Below, piece after piece: positions 40,880-50,665 of a stretch of 64,000 bases of DNA. The notes under the pieces were generated by a model. It saw only the letters and a list, made by a program, of their open reading frames with translations, searched no databases and was not told the origin of the DNA. The DNA comes from Candidatus Polarisedimenticolia bacterium (lineage in GTDB: Bacteria > Acidobacteriota > Polarisedimenticolia > Gp22-AA2 > AA152). How positions within the stretch are numbered: the first letter of the stretch is position 1; each line of letters starts with the position of its first letter. Position numbers and translations under genes: made by a program. The DNA lies in NCBI GenBank assembly GCA_036004685.1, contig DASYRE010000011.1:29318-93317 (forward strand). Direction: 5' to 3'.

Positions 40880-42301
40880 CTAACGGGGTAACTTGACCCC
40901 CAGTCTCTTGATCTTCTCGTTCAGGGTGGTGGGTTTGATCCCCAGCATCTTGGCGGCTCGCCGCTGAACGCCCCGGGCTTGCTGAAGAGTCTCCTCGATG
41001 AGATCCCTTTCGAATTGGGCAACTGTTTCAGCGTAATCGAGTTCCACCTGCCGGAGGGCGTCCCCGTCCGGCGGTTTTTGGGCGGAGAATCGGCCGGACA
41101 GGACTTCGGCCGGCAGCAGGTCCAGGCCGATCGCACCCCCGCCCCCCAGAACCACGGCACGCTCCAGAAGATTCTCCAGCTCGCGCACGTTTCCCGGCCA
41201 GGAATGGTCCAAAAGGACCTCCATCGCCTCGGGGAGAATCTCCGGCAGCGGCCGGCCGTTCTCGAGGGCGAAGCGACGGAGAAAGTGACTGGCGAGAAGC
41301 GGGATGTCCTCCCGCCGATCCCTCAAAGGAGGGAGCTTCACGGTGATGACGTTGAGGCGGTAATAAAGATCCTCGCGAAAGCTGCCTTGATCGACGAGCT
41401 CCTTGAGGTCGATATTCGTGGCGGCGATGATTCGCACGTCCACCCGGAGGCTCTCTACCGCGCCGAGAGGAAGAAACTCCCGCTCCTGGATGACCCGGAG
41501 GAGCTTGGCCTGGACCTCCGGCTGGATGGAGCTGATTTCATCGAAGAACAGGGAACCGCTGTCCGCCACCTCGAAAAGGCCTTTCTTCGAAGCCACCGCT
41601 CCCGTGAAGGCTCCTTTCAGATGACCGAAGAGATTGCTTTCCAGAAGGTCCGCGGGGACGCTGCCGCTGTTCACCACCACGAAGGGGCGCGCCGCGCGCC
41701 GGCTGCGGTGATGGATGGCGTGCGCCACCAGCTCCTTGCCCGTGCCGCTCTCCCCCTGGATGAGCACCGTGCTGCGGCTGGGAGCGATCCGGTCGAGCAG
41801 GCGCTGCAGCTCCTGGAGCGGGCGGCTCGTTCCCACCAGCTCGCCCCCCCGGCCGCCCGTGGACAGGGCCCGGCGCAGCGTCCGGTTCTCGAACAGGAGA
41901 TTCCTCTGGCTCAAGGCGTTGCGGACAGTGACCAGGACTTCCTCGTGGCGGAAGGGCTTGGAAAGGTAATCGAAGGCCCCCTCCTTCATCGCCTCCACAG
42001 CCGTTTCCACCGAGCCGAAGGCGGTGATCATCAGCACGATCTGCTCCGGTTCCTTCGCCTTGATGGCCCGTAGCATCTCCAACCCGCCCATCCCCGGGAG
42101 CATCAAGTCGAGTACCAGGAGATCGTAGGAGCCCCCCTCGAGGGCTCGCAGACCCTCCTCCGCCGAGGGCAGCGCATGCACCTCGTGTCCCGCCTCGGTC
42201 AGAACATGGATCAGGATGTCTCGGACCGTCTCCTCGTCGTCGATCACGAGGATCCGGGACGAGCCGCGGTCGACGTCCGATGAGATCGATTCTGTCGTCA
42301 C
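40880..42301 (-). CDS. Sigma54-dependent NtrC-family response regulator of the barrel/PDZ-kinase operon
   Basis: 473 residues. Receiver with phospho-Asp65 (LLVLDLMLPGMGG), AAA+ domain with Walker A GESGTGKE (about 177-184), canonical GAFTGA loop (about 224-229) and Walker B LFFDEISS, and a Fis-type C-terminal HTH (RRAAKMLGIKPTTLNEKI, about 447-464). GTG start at 42301 lies four nt after the stop of the small carboxypeptidase-regulatory protein. It is last in the operon with the PDZ-kinase, its probable partner. No consensus -24/-12 promoter is visible in front of TonB receptor 2, so its target in the window is not identified. Confidence 0.94.
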   Translation of the reverse strand: MTTESISSDVDRGSSRILVIDDEETVRDILIHVLTEAGHEVHALPSAEEGLRALEGGSYDLLVLDLMLPGMGGLEMLRAIKAKEPEQIVLMITAFGSVETAVEAMKEGAFDYLSKPFRHEEVLVTVRNALSQRNLLFENRTLRRALSTGGRGGELVGTSRPLQELQRLLDRIAPSRSTVLIQGESGTGKELVAHAIHHRSRRAARPFVVVNSGSVPADLLESNLFGHLKGAFTGAVASKKGLFEVADSGSLFFDEISSIQPEVQAKLLRVIQEREFLPLGAVESLRVDVRIIAATNIDLKELVDQGSFREDLYYRLNVITVKLPPLRDRREDIPLLASHFLRRFALENGRPLPEILPEAMEVLLDHSWPGNVRELENLLERAVVLGGGGAIGLDLLPAEVLSGRFSAQKPPDGDALRQVELDYAETVAQFERDLIEETLQQARGVQRRAAKMLGIKPTTLNEKIKRLGVKLPR

Positions 42302-42305
42302 GTGC

Positions 42306-42716
42306 TCAGGACCCCTGCCGGAGCTGAAAACCCTTCTCGTCCCGCAACGTCAGGTTCCGCACGGCGATTTTTCTCCGGCCGACGGAAAGATCGCTTTCCA
42401 TGATCGTCGCAAACCCCTCTTTTTCCACCCGCAACGTGTAGTCGCGCGCCGCATCCACCCTGCAAAAGCAGAACACCCCCTCGGGATCGGTCAGCGCGAC
42501 CCGCGCCTCTCCCTGCCGGCGCCCCAGCGTGACACGGACTCCCGCCATCGGCTTGCCTTGGGAGTCGATCACTTTCCCCGTGACGCCTCCGGGAGGCGGT
42601 CCGGCGGCCCGGTCGGCATCGGCGGCCCGACAGGCCCCCGCGGACGCCGCTCCGAGCAGGAGGGCTCCGACGATTGCCCGGCTCACGGTGACGAGGCTGT
42701 TCCCGCGTTCAGCCAT
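42306..42716 (-). CDS. Small exported carboxypeptidase-regulatory-like protein
   Basis: 136 residues. Signal-like N-terminus (hydrophobic about 12-28, with AGAC at 26-29 as a possible lipobox). The rest is one carboxypeptidase D regulatory-like beta-sandwich: GKVIDSQGKPMAGVRVTLG near 46-64 and TDPEGVFCFCRVDAARDYTLRVEKEGF in parts near 74-101, with an unusual CFC. The same fold forms the N-terminus of the TonB receptors and the barrel protein. Its ATG overlaps the kinase stop by eight nt and the regulator follows four nt after, so it is an integral part of the signalling operon, perhaps a periplasmic or surface contact module. Confidence 0.7.
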   Translation of the reverse strand: MAERGNSLVTVSRAIVGALLLGAASAGACRAADADRAAGPPPGGVTGKVIDSQGKPMAGVRVTLGRRQGEARVALTDPEGVFCFCRVDAARDYTLRVEKEGFATIMESDLSVGRRKIAVRNLTLRDEKGFQLRQGS

Positions 42717-45540
42717 GGGCCGTCTTCCGTGCGGCGGCGGGGACCTCCGCCGCGGGGAACAGAAGGGTGAACGTGCTTCCTGCGCCCTGCCTGCTCTCCA
42801 CTTCCACCCGCCCCCCGTGCTCCCGGGCGATTTGCCGCACGATCGAGAGCCCGAGCCCGGTGCCTTCACCGGCAGGACGCGTCGTGAAGAAAGGCTCGAA
42901 GATCCGGGCCTGGATCGCGGCGGGAATCCCGACGCCGTTGTCGGTGACGCGGATCCTCAGATGGGCCTCTTGGTAATCGGTCGCCACTCCAATCTCGCCT
43001 CCCTCCGGCAGGGCCTGGGCCGCATTCAAGAGGAGGTTCATCACCGCCTGCTGCGCGCGTCCACGGTTCATTCGGGTGGCGGGGAGGCAGGCGGCGCGTT
43101 GCGTGGACACCCGGATCCGCTTGCCTTTAAGGTGCGGCTCGAAGAGCGAAAGACAATCGGCGACGACCGGGCCGGGATCCAGGATCTGGAACCCCTCTCC
43201 CTCGCGGCGTCGCGCAAAATTGAGGACCGACCCGGCGATCCCGGCGGCCCGGAAGGCCTGGTTCTCAATCTTGCGGAGCAGATCCATTTCCGGGAGCTTG
43301 GAGGAGAGCCGGGCCATGAGGATCTGGGCGTAGCTGGCAATCCCCGTCAAGGGGGTGTTGACCTCATGGGCGACCTGGGAAGCGAGGAGTCCCATGGAGG
43401 CGAGGTGATCCTGCCTCACCATCTTCTCCTCGAGCCGCGTCTCCTCGGTTACATCGTCGAGGGTGTAAACGTGTCCGCCGTCCTCCGGCATGGTCAGGGC
43501 GGCGCGCGTGACGTTGATGACCCGCGTGCGCCCGTCGGATGCGCCGAAAGAGTAGCGGAAGGCGCGGTCCTGGGCTCCGGACCGATTCCCCCGCCGGGAA
43601 CGGTCGAGAAGGAGCAGGAGACCCCGCGGCAGGAGCCGATCCAGAGGAGCCCCTTTCAGGGAATCCTGTCCGAGGATGGCCGCGGCTGCCCCGTTCGCCA
43701 GCGTCACGAAACCCTGTCGATCGGCCAGGAGGATCCCGATACCGCTCGCCTCCAGAATCGCTTCGGTCTCCCCTCTCAGCTTCTCTTCCCGGAGAATCCG
43801 CTCCCGGATTTCCTGGTTAAGGCGGGCCGCGTCCACGCTCCGCGCCGCCTGATCCGCAATCAGGGAAAGCGATTCGAGCGCCTCCGCCTCGAGGGGCGCC
43901 CCGTCCCGGCGGGACCCGGTGAGAAGGATGGCCTTGAGATCGCCTCGGACGGACAGGGGGAAGAGGTACCGGCAGCCCGCGAATCGCACTGGCCCGACGC
44001 CGGGAGGAGATCCGTCTTCATCCAAGAACACCACTTCCCGTGTCGCCAGCTCCGCGACGAACCGCTCCCCGAGAATGGGAGTGGCGCTGCCCGGGGCCTC
44101 CGCCGCCAAGGGGACCCGCCGGAATCTGCTCTCACTTCCCTCCCGGACCAGCAGGACGGCGGAATCGAGACGGAAAAGCTCGACGAGACGACTCAAGAGG
44201 CCGCGCGCCAGCTCGTCCAAGTCGATCTCGCCGCTGAGGACGGTCCGGAGCTCAGGGAGGACCTGTCCAAGCGCCGGAGGCTGGCCGCCGAAGAGGGATT
44301 GAGTGACCCGCCGCGTCGGTCCGCGAAGGAGCATCATTGCGAGGGCCGAGCCCCCGAGAGGCAGTATCACCTCGGTGAGAATCCCGCCCCCGGACTCACC
44401 TCCCGTAAGGCGACCGAGAACCCACGAGAGCAGGAAAGCGCCTCCCAGGAGGACGGCCGTCCCGAGGGTCCCTTGAACCGCCCGGCGCAAGCTCCGGTCC
44501 AGGTCCACGGTCCGCTCCTGGAAGAGGGCCGCAGCGAACCCGAGCGGCAACAGACAAAGAGGAAACACCGAGAGCTCGCCGACGGGTCCCGGCGGGATCC
44601 TCAGAGCCACCGGGATGCCATAGAGAATCGCCAGCGGCAGCAAAGCCGCGGCGGCCGAGAGAGCGAGCCACCGCAGCCGCCATCGAATCCTGGCGCGAGG
44701 CGCCGTCCATAGACGAAGGAACAGGAGAAGGACGGCGGCCGCTCCGTAGATTGAGATCAACAAGAGCTCGAGACGATCCTTGAGCGCCACGGCCGAGAGC
44801 GGGTCGGAAAAGCGAAGCGCCCCGCGGAAGGGAATGAGATAGAGACTCAGGGCCATCAAGGCCAGCGAGGGAACGTACAGGGCGGCGCGCGGCAGGAACT
44901 TCGAGCTCCGCTTTTCTTCACCGTCCGCGATCCGCAGAACGAAATGAATCAGCAGCGGAGGCGCAAGCAGCCGGCCGGCCAAATCGCCCCAATAGAAGAT
45001 CCAATCCAGGGCCCCCCCGCGGCCCCCCGGGGAGAGGGCGAACACCAGACACAGGGCGGCGCTCAGCAGGAAAAGGAGCGGCGCGGCCGGCTCGTTGCGG
45101 AGCCTCCAGACCGCCAGGCACCCGGCGCCAAGCCCGACGATCCCCGCCACCCACAAGTAATAGAAGAAGCGGTTCTCTTCTCCGTTCAACGACGGAATCA
45201 AGAGGAGCCGCGTCTCGGTCTCTCCGCGTCGCAGCCGATAAGCCGTCGCCGCCCCCCCTTTGCCCCAGAGCAGGTCGCGAAGTCCGGATGCGCCGGTGAC
45301 GGGAGTCCCGTCGACCGAGAGGAGCCGGTCGCCGGGCTGGATTCCGGCGCGTTCTCCGGGACCGTCCGGCGCCACCCTCGCCGCCCTGAGGACGCCGGAA
45401 GCTTCCGCCCATCGGACCCCGTCCTCGCCGTGCAGAGAGGTGGCGCGATTCAGAAAGCTGAGAGCGCTGAGAGGGAGCAGGAGGAGTAGTCCGAGGGGAG
45501 CCAGCCAACGGACCGACAAAACGCTCGTCCTGGCCGGCAT
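42709..45540 (-). CDS. Large sensor histidine kinase with PDZ, multi-TM, GAF and PAS domains
   Basis: 943 residues. Order: one N-terminal TM helix (about 11-29), a PDZ domain in the periplasm (about 45-115; GERAGIQPGDRLLSVDG), eight or so TM helices (about 127-405), GAF (about 438-575), PAS (about 590-700), HisKA with His725 in SQVAHEVNTPLTGI, and HATPase (about 815-930; LLLNAAQALPEGG, DNGVGIP, GTGLGLSI). PDZ domains bind C-termini or strands of envelope proteins, so it may sense a free C-terminus of an outer-membrane protein, as DegS does; that is inference. Its ATG overlaps the barrel-protein stop (TGATG). The neighbouring barrel protein is the obvious candidate ligand. Confidence 0.92.
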   Translation of the reverse strand: MPARTSVLSVRWLAPLGLLLLLPLSALSFLNRATSLHGEDGVRWAEASGVLRAARVAPDGPGERAGIQPGDRLLSVDGTPVTGASGLRDLLWGKGGAATAYRLRRGETETRLLLIPSLNGEENRFFYYLWVAGIVGLGAGCLAVWRLRNEPAAPLLFLLSAALCLVFALSPGGRGGALDWIFYWGDLAGRLLAPPLLIHFVLRIADGEEKRSSKFLPRAALYVPSLALMALSLYLIPFRGALRFSDPLSAVALKDRLELLLISIYGAAAVLLLFLRLWTAPRARIRWRLRWLALSAAAALLPLAILYGIPVALRIPPGPVGELSVFPLCLLPLGFAAALFQERTVDLDRSLRRAVQGTLGTAVLLGGAFLLSWVLGRLTGGESGGGILTEVILPLGGSALAMMLLRGPTRRVTQSLFGGQPPALGQVLPELRTVLSGEIDLDELARGLLSRLVELFRLDSAVLLVREGSESRFRRVPLAAEAPGSATPILGERFVAELATREVVFLDEDGSPPGVGPVRFAGCRYLFPLSVRGDLKAILLTGSRRDGAPLEAEALESLSLIADQAARSVDAARLNQEIRERILREEKLRGETEAILEASGIGILLADRQGFVTLANGAAAAILGQDSLKGAPLDRLLPRGLLLLLDRSRRGNRSGAQDRAFRYSFGASDGRTRVINVTRAALTMPEDGGHVYTLDDVTEETRLEEKMVRQDHLASMGLLASQVAHEVNTPLTGIASYAQILMARLSSKLPEMDLLRKIENQAFRAAGIAGSVLNFARRREGEGFQILDPGPVVADCLSLFEPHLKGKRIRVSTQRAACLPATRMNRGRAQQAVMNLLLNAAQALPEGGEIGVATDYQEAHLRIRVTDNGVGIPAAIQARIFEPFFTTRPAGEGTGLGLSIVRQIAREHGGRVEVESRQGAGSTFTLLFPAAEVPAAARKTAHG

Positions 45541-47687
45541 CAGAATTTCACCCCAAGGCCGCCGCTGATCCGATGAATCCTCTCCGGCCAGGGCTCGCCG
45601 CCGGCCTGGACGGACTCGACCCCCTCGCGGCTGAGCGTCTGAAAGGCGAGGAGCACTCTCCAGTCCGCGGGAATGCGCTTGCCCGCCAAAGGGACCTGCT
45701 GCAGGAAGGACAGGTCGACGCGCGAGGCCTGGTAGAGATCGCCGGAGGGGGCGGAAATCTCCAGGCCATCCAGCCTCCGGTAGTCGAGCCTCACCTCGGT
45801 GTCCGTCTTGGTGACCAAAGCCGAAGCTCGGAGCGTGAGGTAATGCACTTCACCGTCCACGAGGAAGAGGATGGGAGCGCCGTCCAAGCGGGCGGAAAGA
45901 CGCCCCCGGACCCGGCCCGAATCGGTTCCAAGAGTTCCCTCGACTCCCCTGAGCCGCTTGGTCACCTTGAGCCCGACCTCCTCGACCCACGAAGAGGGGT
46001 CCGTCAAGAGAAGCTCGCCGGGATCCGCCGGACCTTGAGGATTGCTCCAGCCGCGTTCCATATCGTCATACGATGGATTTCGTTCCGCGTGCCCGGCGAT
46101 CGTCCAGGACTCTCCCACCCGCTGAAGGATTTCAGCACGGTAGCCGAGGGAGGTCGGATCACCGCCGGTGGCCTCCGCGGCGGAGTTTCCGGCCGCATCG
46201 GACGACGAGCTTGATTCCATTCGGAAGAGGATTTGACCTTGAACGACGACCCGATCCCCCTCACGCCGGGCGCCGAGGCGGGGAATGACGGCGGACACCG
46301 GCCACCCTCCCCGGGATCGCTGGTAATCCAGCCCGATGCTCACGCTGAGCGGATTCGAGATCCGCCACGCATCCTCGCCGGAGAACGACAGAACCCAACC
46401 TCGATCCGCCCCTTCCGGACGGAAGCGCTCCATCTGGAATGGGACCAGGACCCACCCTTCGTCGCGCAGGCCGTAGCGGTAGAGCCGCGTCTGCGCCCGG
46501 ACGCTCACCCGGTGCTCGGGCGACACATTGAACCCGTAGCGCGCTCCCGCGTCCCACCTTCTGTCCTGGATACCTTCTTCAGAATCGGATACCGGTGCGG
46601 CCTCGCCCGTCGAGAGCGGATAGCGCCCCTGGGCCTGGAGGAAACCGACGTTCATCTCCAGCCCTTTTCCTTCTTCCAGGTCACGGAGCCAATCGGCACG
46701 GTATCCCATGGTCCGGACTTCCTGGTCGGCAGAGGCAGGGGCGAGGGCCCCCAGGGAAGAGGCTTCTTGACGGTAGCTGTCGCGGTCGTACCGGGCCCGG
46801 ACGCGAACCGAATCCGCTTCGCCGACACGGTAGTCCAAGCCGAGCCGGAGACGGTCCGCCCCTTCGTCTCGACCCGTCTCCTGGCCGCCTCCGGTGGTGA
46901 GAACCCCCAGGACACCGTCGACCTGCCAGCTCCCGTGCCCCAGAAGGTCGCCGTCGAAGCGCAACGCCGTCGTCCGGCCGCTGGCACCGCCTCCCTCAGA
47001 GCTCCGTCCCGAGAATCCGGGACTGGTCGTGTACCATTGCTCCACGTCGGCGTTGAACGGCAGGCTCCCGAGGGCTGCGACCCGCGGGCTGGAAGCCGAC
47101 ACGGGAGGACCACCGGGAAGCGCCCCGCTCTCCGCCGAGGGGCCGGGGACCTCCCTGCCGATCTGCTTAAGGAGATCGCTTCGGGGAGCTCGGAGGATCC
47201 AGTCCATCGAGTCGTTGCCGATCGGCGCGGCCGGAATATCCCGGCGCGGGATCAGGGTCAAGGCCAGCTTCGAGATCCAGCGCGTATGCACCTGGGCCAG
47301 CAGGATTTGATATCCCGGCTTGTTGAGAGCGAGGATGTACCGCCCCGGGTTGAGCCCCGATAATCGGAAGCGCCCCGACCGGTCGGTCTTAAATATCTCC
47401 GCCGGGCTTTCCCGACTTTCGCCTTCAGCGGAGAAGACCAGGACCTCGACGCCGGCGATGCCAGCGCCCAGGGGATCGAGGACGGCACCGCTCCATCCGC
47501 GAATATCCTCGGCCCGGGCGGGGGCAACAAGGAGAATGGCGGCGGAAAGGGAAAGGATGAGGGCAAGGGGTCGCGCGAAGCGGCGCGGTGGGGACAAACC
47601 TGGACCCACGACGATCCGGGATGCGTGCGATGCTTTGAGACGATTGTCGCTTTCCAAGTCCGGAGAATCCCCGAATAAAGATGACAC
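45540..47687 (-). CDS. Outer-membrane beta-barrel protein with N-terminal carboxypeptidase-regulatory domain
   Basis: 715 residues from a GTG at 47687; a GTG at 47609 (689 residues) would put the signal peptide closer to the start and is a real alternative. Signal region ends near ARAED (about residue 60). A carboxypeptidase-regulatory-like domain follows (about 63-150: GWSGAVLDPLGAGIAGVEVLV), then a linker, then about 480 residues of alternating beta-strand pattern ending GGLGVKF with terminal Phe, typical of outer-membrane barrels. No TonB plug or TonB box is visible, so it is probably not a transporter of the TonB class. It heads the kinase operon with one-base overlap to the kinase. Confidence 0.75.
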   Translation of the reverse strand: MSSLFGDSPDLESDNRLKASHASRIVVGPGLSPPRRFARPLALILSLSAAILLVAPARAEDIRGWSGAVLDPLGAGIAGVEVLVFSAEGESRESPAEIFKTDRSGRFRLSGLNPGRYILALNKPGYQILLAQVHTRWISKLALTLIPRRDIPAAPIGNDSMDWILRAPRSDLLKQIGREVPGPSAESGALPGGPPVSASSPRVAALGSLPFNADVEQWYTTSPGFSGRSSEGGGASGRTTALRFDGDLLGHGSWQVDGVLGVLTTGGGQETGRDEGADRLRLGLDYRVGEADSVRVRARYDRDSYRQEASSLGALAPASADQEVRTMGYRADWLRDLEEGKGLEMNVGFLQAQGRYPLSTGEAAPVSDSEEGIQDRRWDAGARYGFNVSPEHRVSVRAQTRLYRYGLRDEGWVLVPFQMERFRPEGADRGWVLSFSGEDAWRISNPLSVSIGLDYQRSRGGWPVSAVIPRLGARREGDRVVVQGQILFRMESSSSSDAAGNSAAEATGGDPTSLGYRAEILQRVGESWTIAGHAERNPSYDDMERGWSNPQGPADPGELLLTDPSSWVEEVGLKVTKRLRGVEGTLGTDSGRVRGRLSARLDGAPILFLVDGEVHYLTLRASALVTKTDTEVRLDYRRLDGLEISAPSGDLYQASRVDLSFLQQVPLAGKRIPADWRVLLAFQTLSREGVESVQAGGEPWPERIHRISGGLGVKF

Positions 47688-47716
47688 GGGGTTCAGCGCC
47701 CCGGAAAACCGCGCTT

Positions 47717-47745
47717 ACTGTAGTCGCATCAGTGTCCTGTGTCAA
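47717..47745 (-). promoter_or_regulatory. Sigma70 promoter for the barrel/kinase/regulator operon
   Basis: On the minus strand TTGACA (47745-47740), 17-bp spacer, TACAGT (47722-47717). Confidence 0.7.
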
Positions 47746-47776
47746 TTCGTCCTGATTTTTGGATCCGGTCAAAGAC

Positions 47777-48724
47777 TCAGAACAGGGCCGTCACCTCCAG
47801 CCGATACCGTATCCGGTCCCAGCCTTCCCGCTCCCGGTCACCGGCGGTGATTTCGAATTCGACCCTCGATGGAACCCGCGGATCCAGAAATAGCTCCTCA
47901 CGAACCCCAATGGGATGAGAAAGTTCGGCTGACGGGCTGAGGGAGAGGACCTCCCCGGCGGCTTCCAGAATCAGACTCAGAGTCCGGCCTACCTGGTACT
48001 GCGGTGCAAGAGAGATCTCCATGCGTTCCTGCCGGACCCGCTTGCCGTTCCCCTTGTCCTCATCCAAGGTGACGCTTCGGGTGAAGGTGGCCGTCGCCGC
48101 CCCCCCGACCACCGCGAGGAGCTGGTTCTCGCTCCGCAGAGCGGCGCTCTCGCCCAGCTCGTAGACCCTCAGGGTGAGCGGAATCGGCGCCTGGCGGGCG
48201 CCCTCGACGGCGTCCGAGGGGGCTCGGAACCAACGGATGTTCAGGATCAGCTTGCTCGCCAGCGCCGCCGACTCATACACCTCCAACAGCTCGGAAGCTC
48301 CTTTCGACACCTCCGCGGAGACATCCCGGCGGATTTCCGAGCGCGACAGCGGGACTCCGGTCGTGGCCAGGACGTTCACTCGGGAGCGCAACCCGATGAC
48401 GAGGCTGCTCTCGGCAAGACTGAGAGCCCGGACTTCAGCCCTCAAGGAGAGTTTTTCGACGCCTTTTTTCCCGGGCGCCGAGAACGAGAGCTCCTTGACC
48501 ACCAAGGCCCCTCCCTTGCCGGCGAGGATTCGCGCTTCCTCCATCCCGAGGACCTGGGTTCCGTCCCCGCCCACCCGGAGGATCTCGATTTGGAGGTCGA
48601 GCGGCAAGGTCCTGACGGCCGATCCAGGAGCCTCGGCCCGAAGGGGTGTAAAAAAGAGGAAGCCGAAGAAGAGAAGAGCCGTTGTCGCGTTGTTCATGCC
48701 AGGGGAGGCGGGCGACCTTTTCAT
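47777..48724 (-). CDS. Secreted protein of unknown function
   Basis: 315 residues. Signal peptide with Lys-Arg at 2-3 and hydrophobic core to about residue 27, cleavage near LRA/EA. The mature part is predicted beta-rich with repeated RxEVxALSLAxSSL-type strands, and a final stretch REGWDRIRYRLEVTALF ending in Phe. I do not recognise a domain. ATG 48724 is preceded by GAGAAT ending eight nt upstream with TTGACG 17 bp further up, the leaderless geometry. It precedes the barrel/kinase operon by 90 bp on the same strand, which has its own promoter, so co-function is suggested only by position. Confidence 0.65.
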   Translation of the reverse strand: MKRSPASPGMNNATTALLFFGFLFFTPLRAEAPGSAVRTLPLDLQIEILRVGGDGTQVLGMEEARILAGKGGALVVKELSFSAPGKKGVEKLSLRAEVRALSLAESSLVIGLRSRVNVLATTGVPLSRSEIRRDVSAEVSKGASELLEVYESAALASKLILNIRWFRAPSDAVEGARQAPIPLTLRVYELGESAALRSENQLLAVVGGAATATFTRSVTLDEDKGNGKRVRQERMEISLAPQYQVGRTLSLILEAAGEVLSLSPSAELSHPIGVREELFLDPRVPSRVEFEITAGDREREGWDRIRYRLEVTALF

Positions 48725-48732
48725 CGGGTGCG

Positions 48733-48761
48733 ATTCTCGCCTTCCGAGACGGAACCGTCAA
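48733..48761 (-). promoter_or_regulatory. Promoter for the secreted-protein gene, probably leaderless
   Basis: On the minus strand TTGACG (48761-48756), 17-bp spacer, GAGAAT (48738-48733). Eight nt separate the -10 box from ATG 48724. Confidence 0.5.
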
Positions 48762-48784
48762 GCAGGACCCGAGTTCGCCTATCC

Positions 48785-48813
48785 TTGAAATCCTCCGTCC
48801 CATCCTCTATGCT
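48785..48813 (+). promoter_or_regulatory. Sigma70 promoter for gatC-gatA
   Basis: TTGAAA (48785-48790), 17-bp spacer, TATGCT (48808-48813). Leader about 50 nt. Confidence 0.65.
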
Positions 48814-48869
48814 TGCGGCCCGCCGGCGACCAATCGGTCGGGACTCGTCTCCGGCGGCGGGGAGGCAAG

Positions 48870-49157
48870 ATGGCCATCGAGATCGCCGAAGTGCGCCATA
48901 TCGCGAAGCTGGCCAATCTGGACTTCTCCGACGAAGAAATGCAGGTCTTGGCGCGCCAACTCAATGAAATTCTGGGCTACATCGAGAAGCTCGATGAGCT
49001 GGATATCGGGGCCATCGAGCCCACCTCCCACGTGACCGAGGTGAGCCACGCCTTCCGAGAAGACGTGGTGACTCCCTCCATTCCCGTCTCCGAGGCCCTC
49101 GCCAACGCCCCCGAGTCACGGGAGGGGCATTTCACGGTCCCCAAGGTCATCGGCTGA
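48870..49157 (+). CDS. gatC: Asp-tRNA(Asn)/Glu-tRNA(Gln) amidotransferase subunit C
   Basis: 95 residues, normal for GatC. It stabilises the GatA/GatB complex that amidates misacylated Glu-tRNA(Gln) or Asp-tRNA(Asn). Family blocks: [18 protein letters not shown] near 7-24, [15 protein letters not shown] near 30-44 and [21 protein letters not shown] in parts near 60-80. ATG 48870 has GGGGAGG six nt upstream; an in-frame extension to 48813 is Arg-rich and unlikely. gatA follows 22 nt downstream; gatB is not in the window. Confidence 0.95.
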   Translation: MAIEIAEVRHIAKLANLDFSDEEMQVLARQLNEILGYIEKLDELDIGAIEPTSHVTEVSHAFREDVVTPSIPVSEALANAPESREGHFTVPKVIG

Positions 49158-49179
49158 AACACCCTCGTCCCGCGGAGCC

Positions 49180-50658
49180 ATGGTGCAAGAGATTTTCCAC
49201 CTCACCGGCACGGAGATGCTCTCCAAGATCCGCTCTCGAGAGCTTTCCGCCACCGAGGCGGTGCGGGCCTGTCTCGAGCGCATCGCCGCGATCGACCCGC
49301 GGGTCCTGGCCTTTCGGACCGTCTTCCGGGAGGATGCGATGGCCCGCGCCAGAACGGTGGACGAAGCGCTCGCCCGGGGCTCCGATCCGGGACCTCTGGC
49401 CGGACTGCCGATAGCGCTGAAGGACATCCTCTGCACCGCGGGGCAGCCGACCACCTGCGGCTCGCGAATCCTGGCCGACTTCATTCCCTCCTTCGACGCG
49501 ACCGTCGTCGAGAGGCTGAAGCGAGCGGGAGCGATCCCGATCGGGAAGACCAACATGGACGAATTCGCCATGGGTTCCTCCACGGAGAACTCGGGGTACG
49601 AGAAGACGAGGAACCCTTGGGATCTGAAGCGGGTCCCCGGGGGCTCCAGCGGAGGTTCCGCCGCCGCGGTCGCCGCCGACTTGGTGCCGGTCGCCCTCGG
49701 GTCCGACACGGGCGGATCGATCCGGCAGCCGGCCGCCCTGTGCGGGGTTCCGGGGCTCAAAACGACCTACGGGCGCGTCTCCCGGTTCGGTCTCGTCGCT
49801 TTCGCCTCCTCCCTCGATCAAGTCGGTCCCTTCGGCCGGTGCGTGGAAGACGTCGCGCGGGTGCTTGGTGCGATCGCCGGGCACGACCCCCGAGATTCCA
49901 CCTCATCCCCCGCGCCGGTGTCCGACTACGTCGCGGAACTGCCGAGGGGCATCGCGGGCCTGCGCTTCGGCGTGCCCCGCGAGTACTTCCCGTCCGGCCT
50001 GGATGTGGAGATTGGCGCAGCGGTGGAGGGGGCCTTGGACCGGTTGCGCGGGCTGGGAGCGACCCTCGAAGAGGTTTCCCTCCCGCATACCGATTACACC
50101 ATTCCGACCTACTACATCCTGGCGACGGCCGAAGCCTCCTCGAACCTGGCGCGCTACGACGGGGCCCGATATGGGTATCGAGACGCCGGCGCGCGCGAGC
50201 TCGGCGAGATGTACCGCCGGAGCCGCTCGGCCGGCTTCGGACCGGAGGTCAAACGGAGAATCATGCTCGGGACTTACGTCCTCAGCTCCGGATATTACGA
50301 CGCCTATTACTTGAAGGCGCAAAAGGTCCGGACCCTCCTGAGACGCGATTTCGACGAGGCGTTCAAGACGGTCGACCTCCTGGTGACTCCGACGACTCCG
50401 GCCCCGGCCTTCCGGTTCGGCGAGAAGACCGACGACCCCTTGCAGATGTACCTTTCGGACATTTTCACCGCCACCATCAACCTGGTGGGCGTCCCCGCCC
50501 TCTCGCTGCCGTGCGGAGTGAACGGACAGGGCCTCCCCCTCGGCCTGCAAATCATCGGCCGCCCCTTCGGCGAAGCCGACGTGCTCCGCGCCGGGGCGGC
50601 GTTGGAGGCGGAGATGGGATTCCGCTTCCGTCATCGCCCGCAGGCGATCCTTCACTGA
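49180..50658 (+). CDS. gatA: Asp-tRNA(Asn)/Glu-tRNA(Gln) amidotransferase subunit A
   Basis: 492 residues, normal length. Amidase-signature glutaminase subunit. The Ser-cisSer-Lys triad is visible as Lys81 ([11 protein letters not shown]), the cis-Ser in [12 protein letters not shown] (about 155) and the nucleophile Ser in [13 protein letters not shown] (about 179). The C-terminal [21 protein letters not shown] block is typical of GatA. Start ATG 49180 follows gatC directly. Downstream is a cell-wall amidase with eight-nt spacing, an unusual operon partner. Confidence 0.95.
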   Translation: MVQEIFHLTGTEMLSKIRSRELSATEAVRACLERIAAIDPRVLAFRTVFREDAMARARTVDEALARGSDPGPLAGLPIALKDILCTAGQPTTCGSRILADFIPSFDATVVERLKRAGAIPIGKTNMDEFAMGSSTENSGYEKTRNPWDLKRVPGGSSGGSAAAVAADLVPVALGSDTGGSIRQPAALCGVPGLKTTYGRVSRFGLVAFASSLDQVGPFGRCVEDVARVLGAIAGHDPRDSTSSPAPVSDYVAELPRGIAGLRFGVPREYFPSGLDVEIGAAVEGALDRLRGLGATLEEVSLPHTDYTIPTYYILATAEASSNLARYDGARYGYRDAGARELGEMYRRSRSAGFGPEVKRRIMLGTYVLSSGYYDAYYLKAQKVRTLLRRDFDEAFKTVDLLVTPTTPAPAFRFGEKTDDPLQMYLSDIFTATINLVGVPALSLPCGVNGQGLPLGLQIIGRPFGEADVLRAGAALEAEMGFRFRHRPQAILH

Positions 50659-50665
50659 CGGAGTG

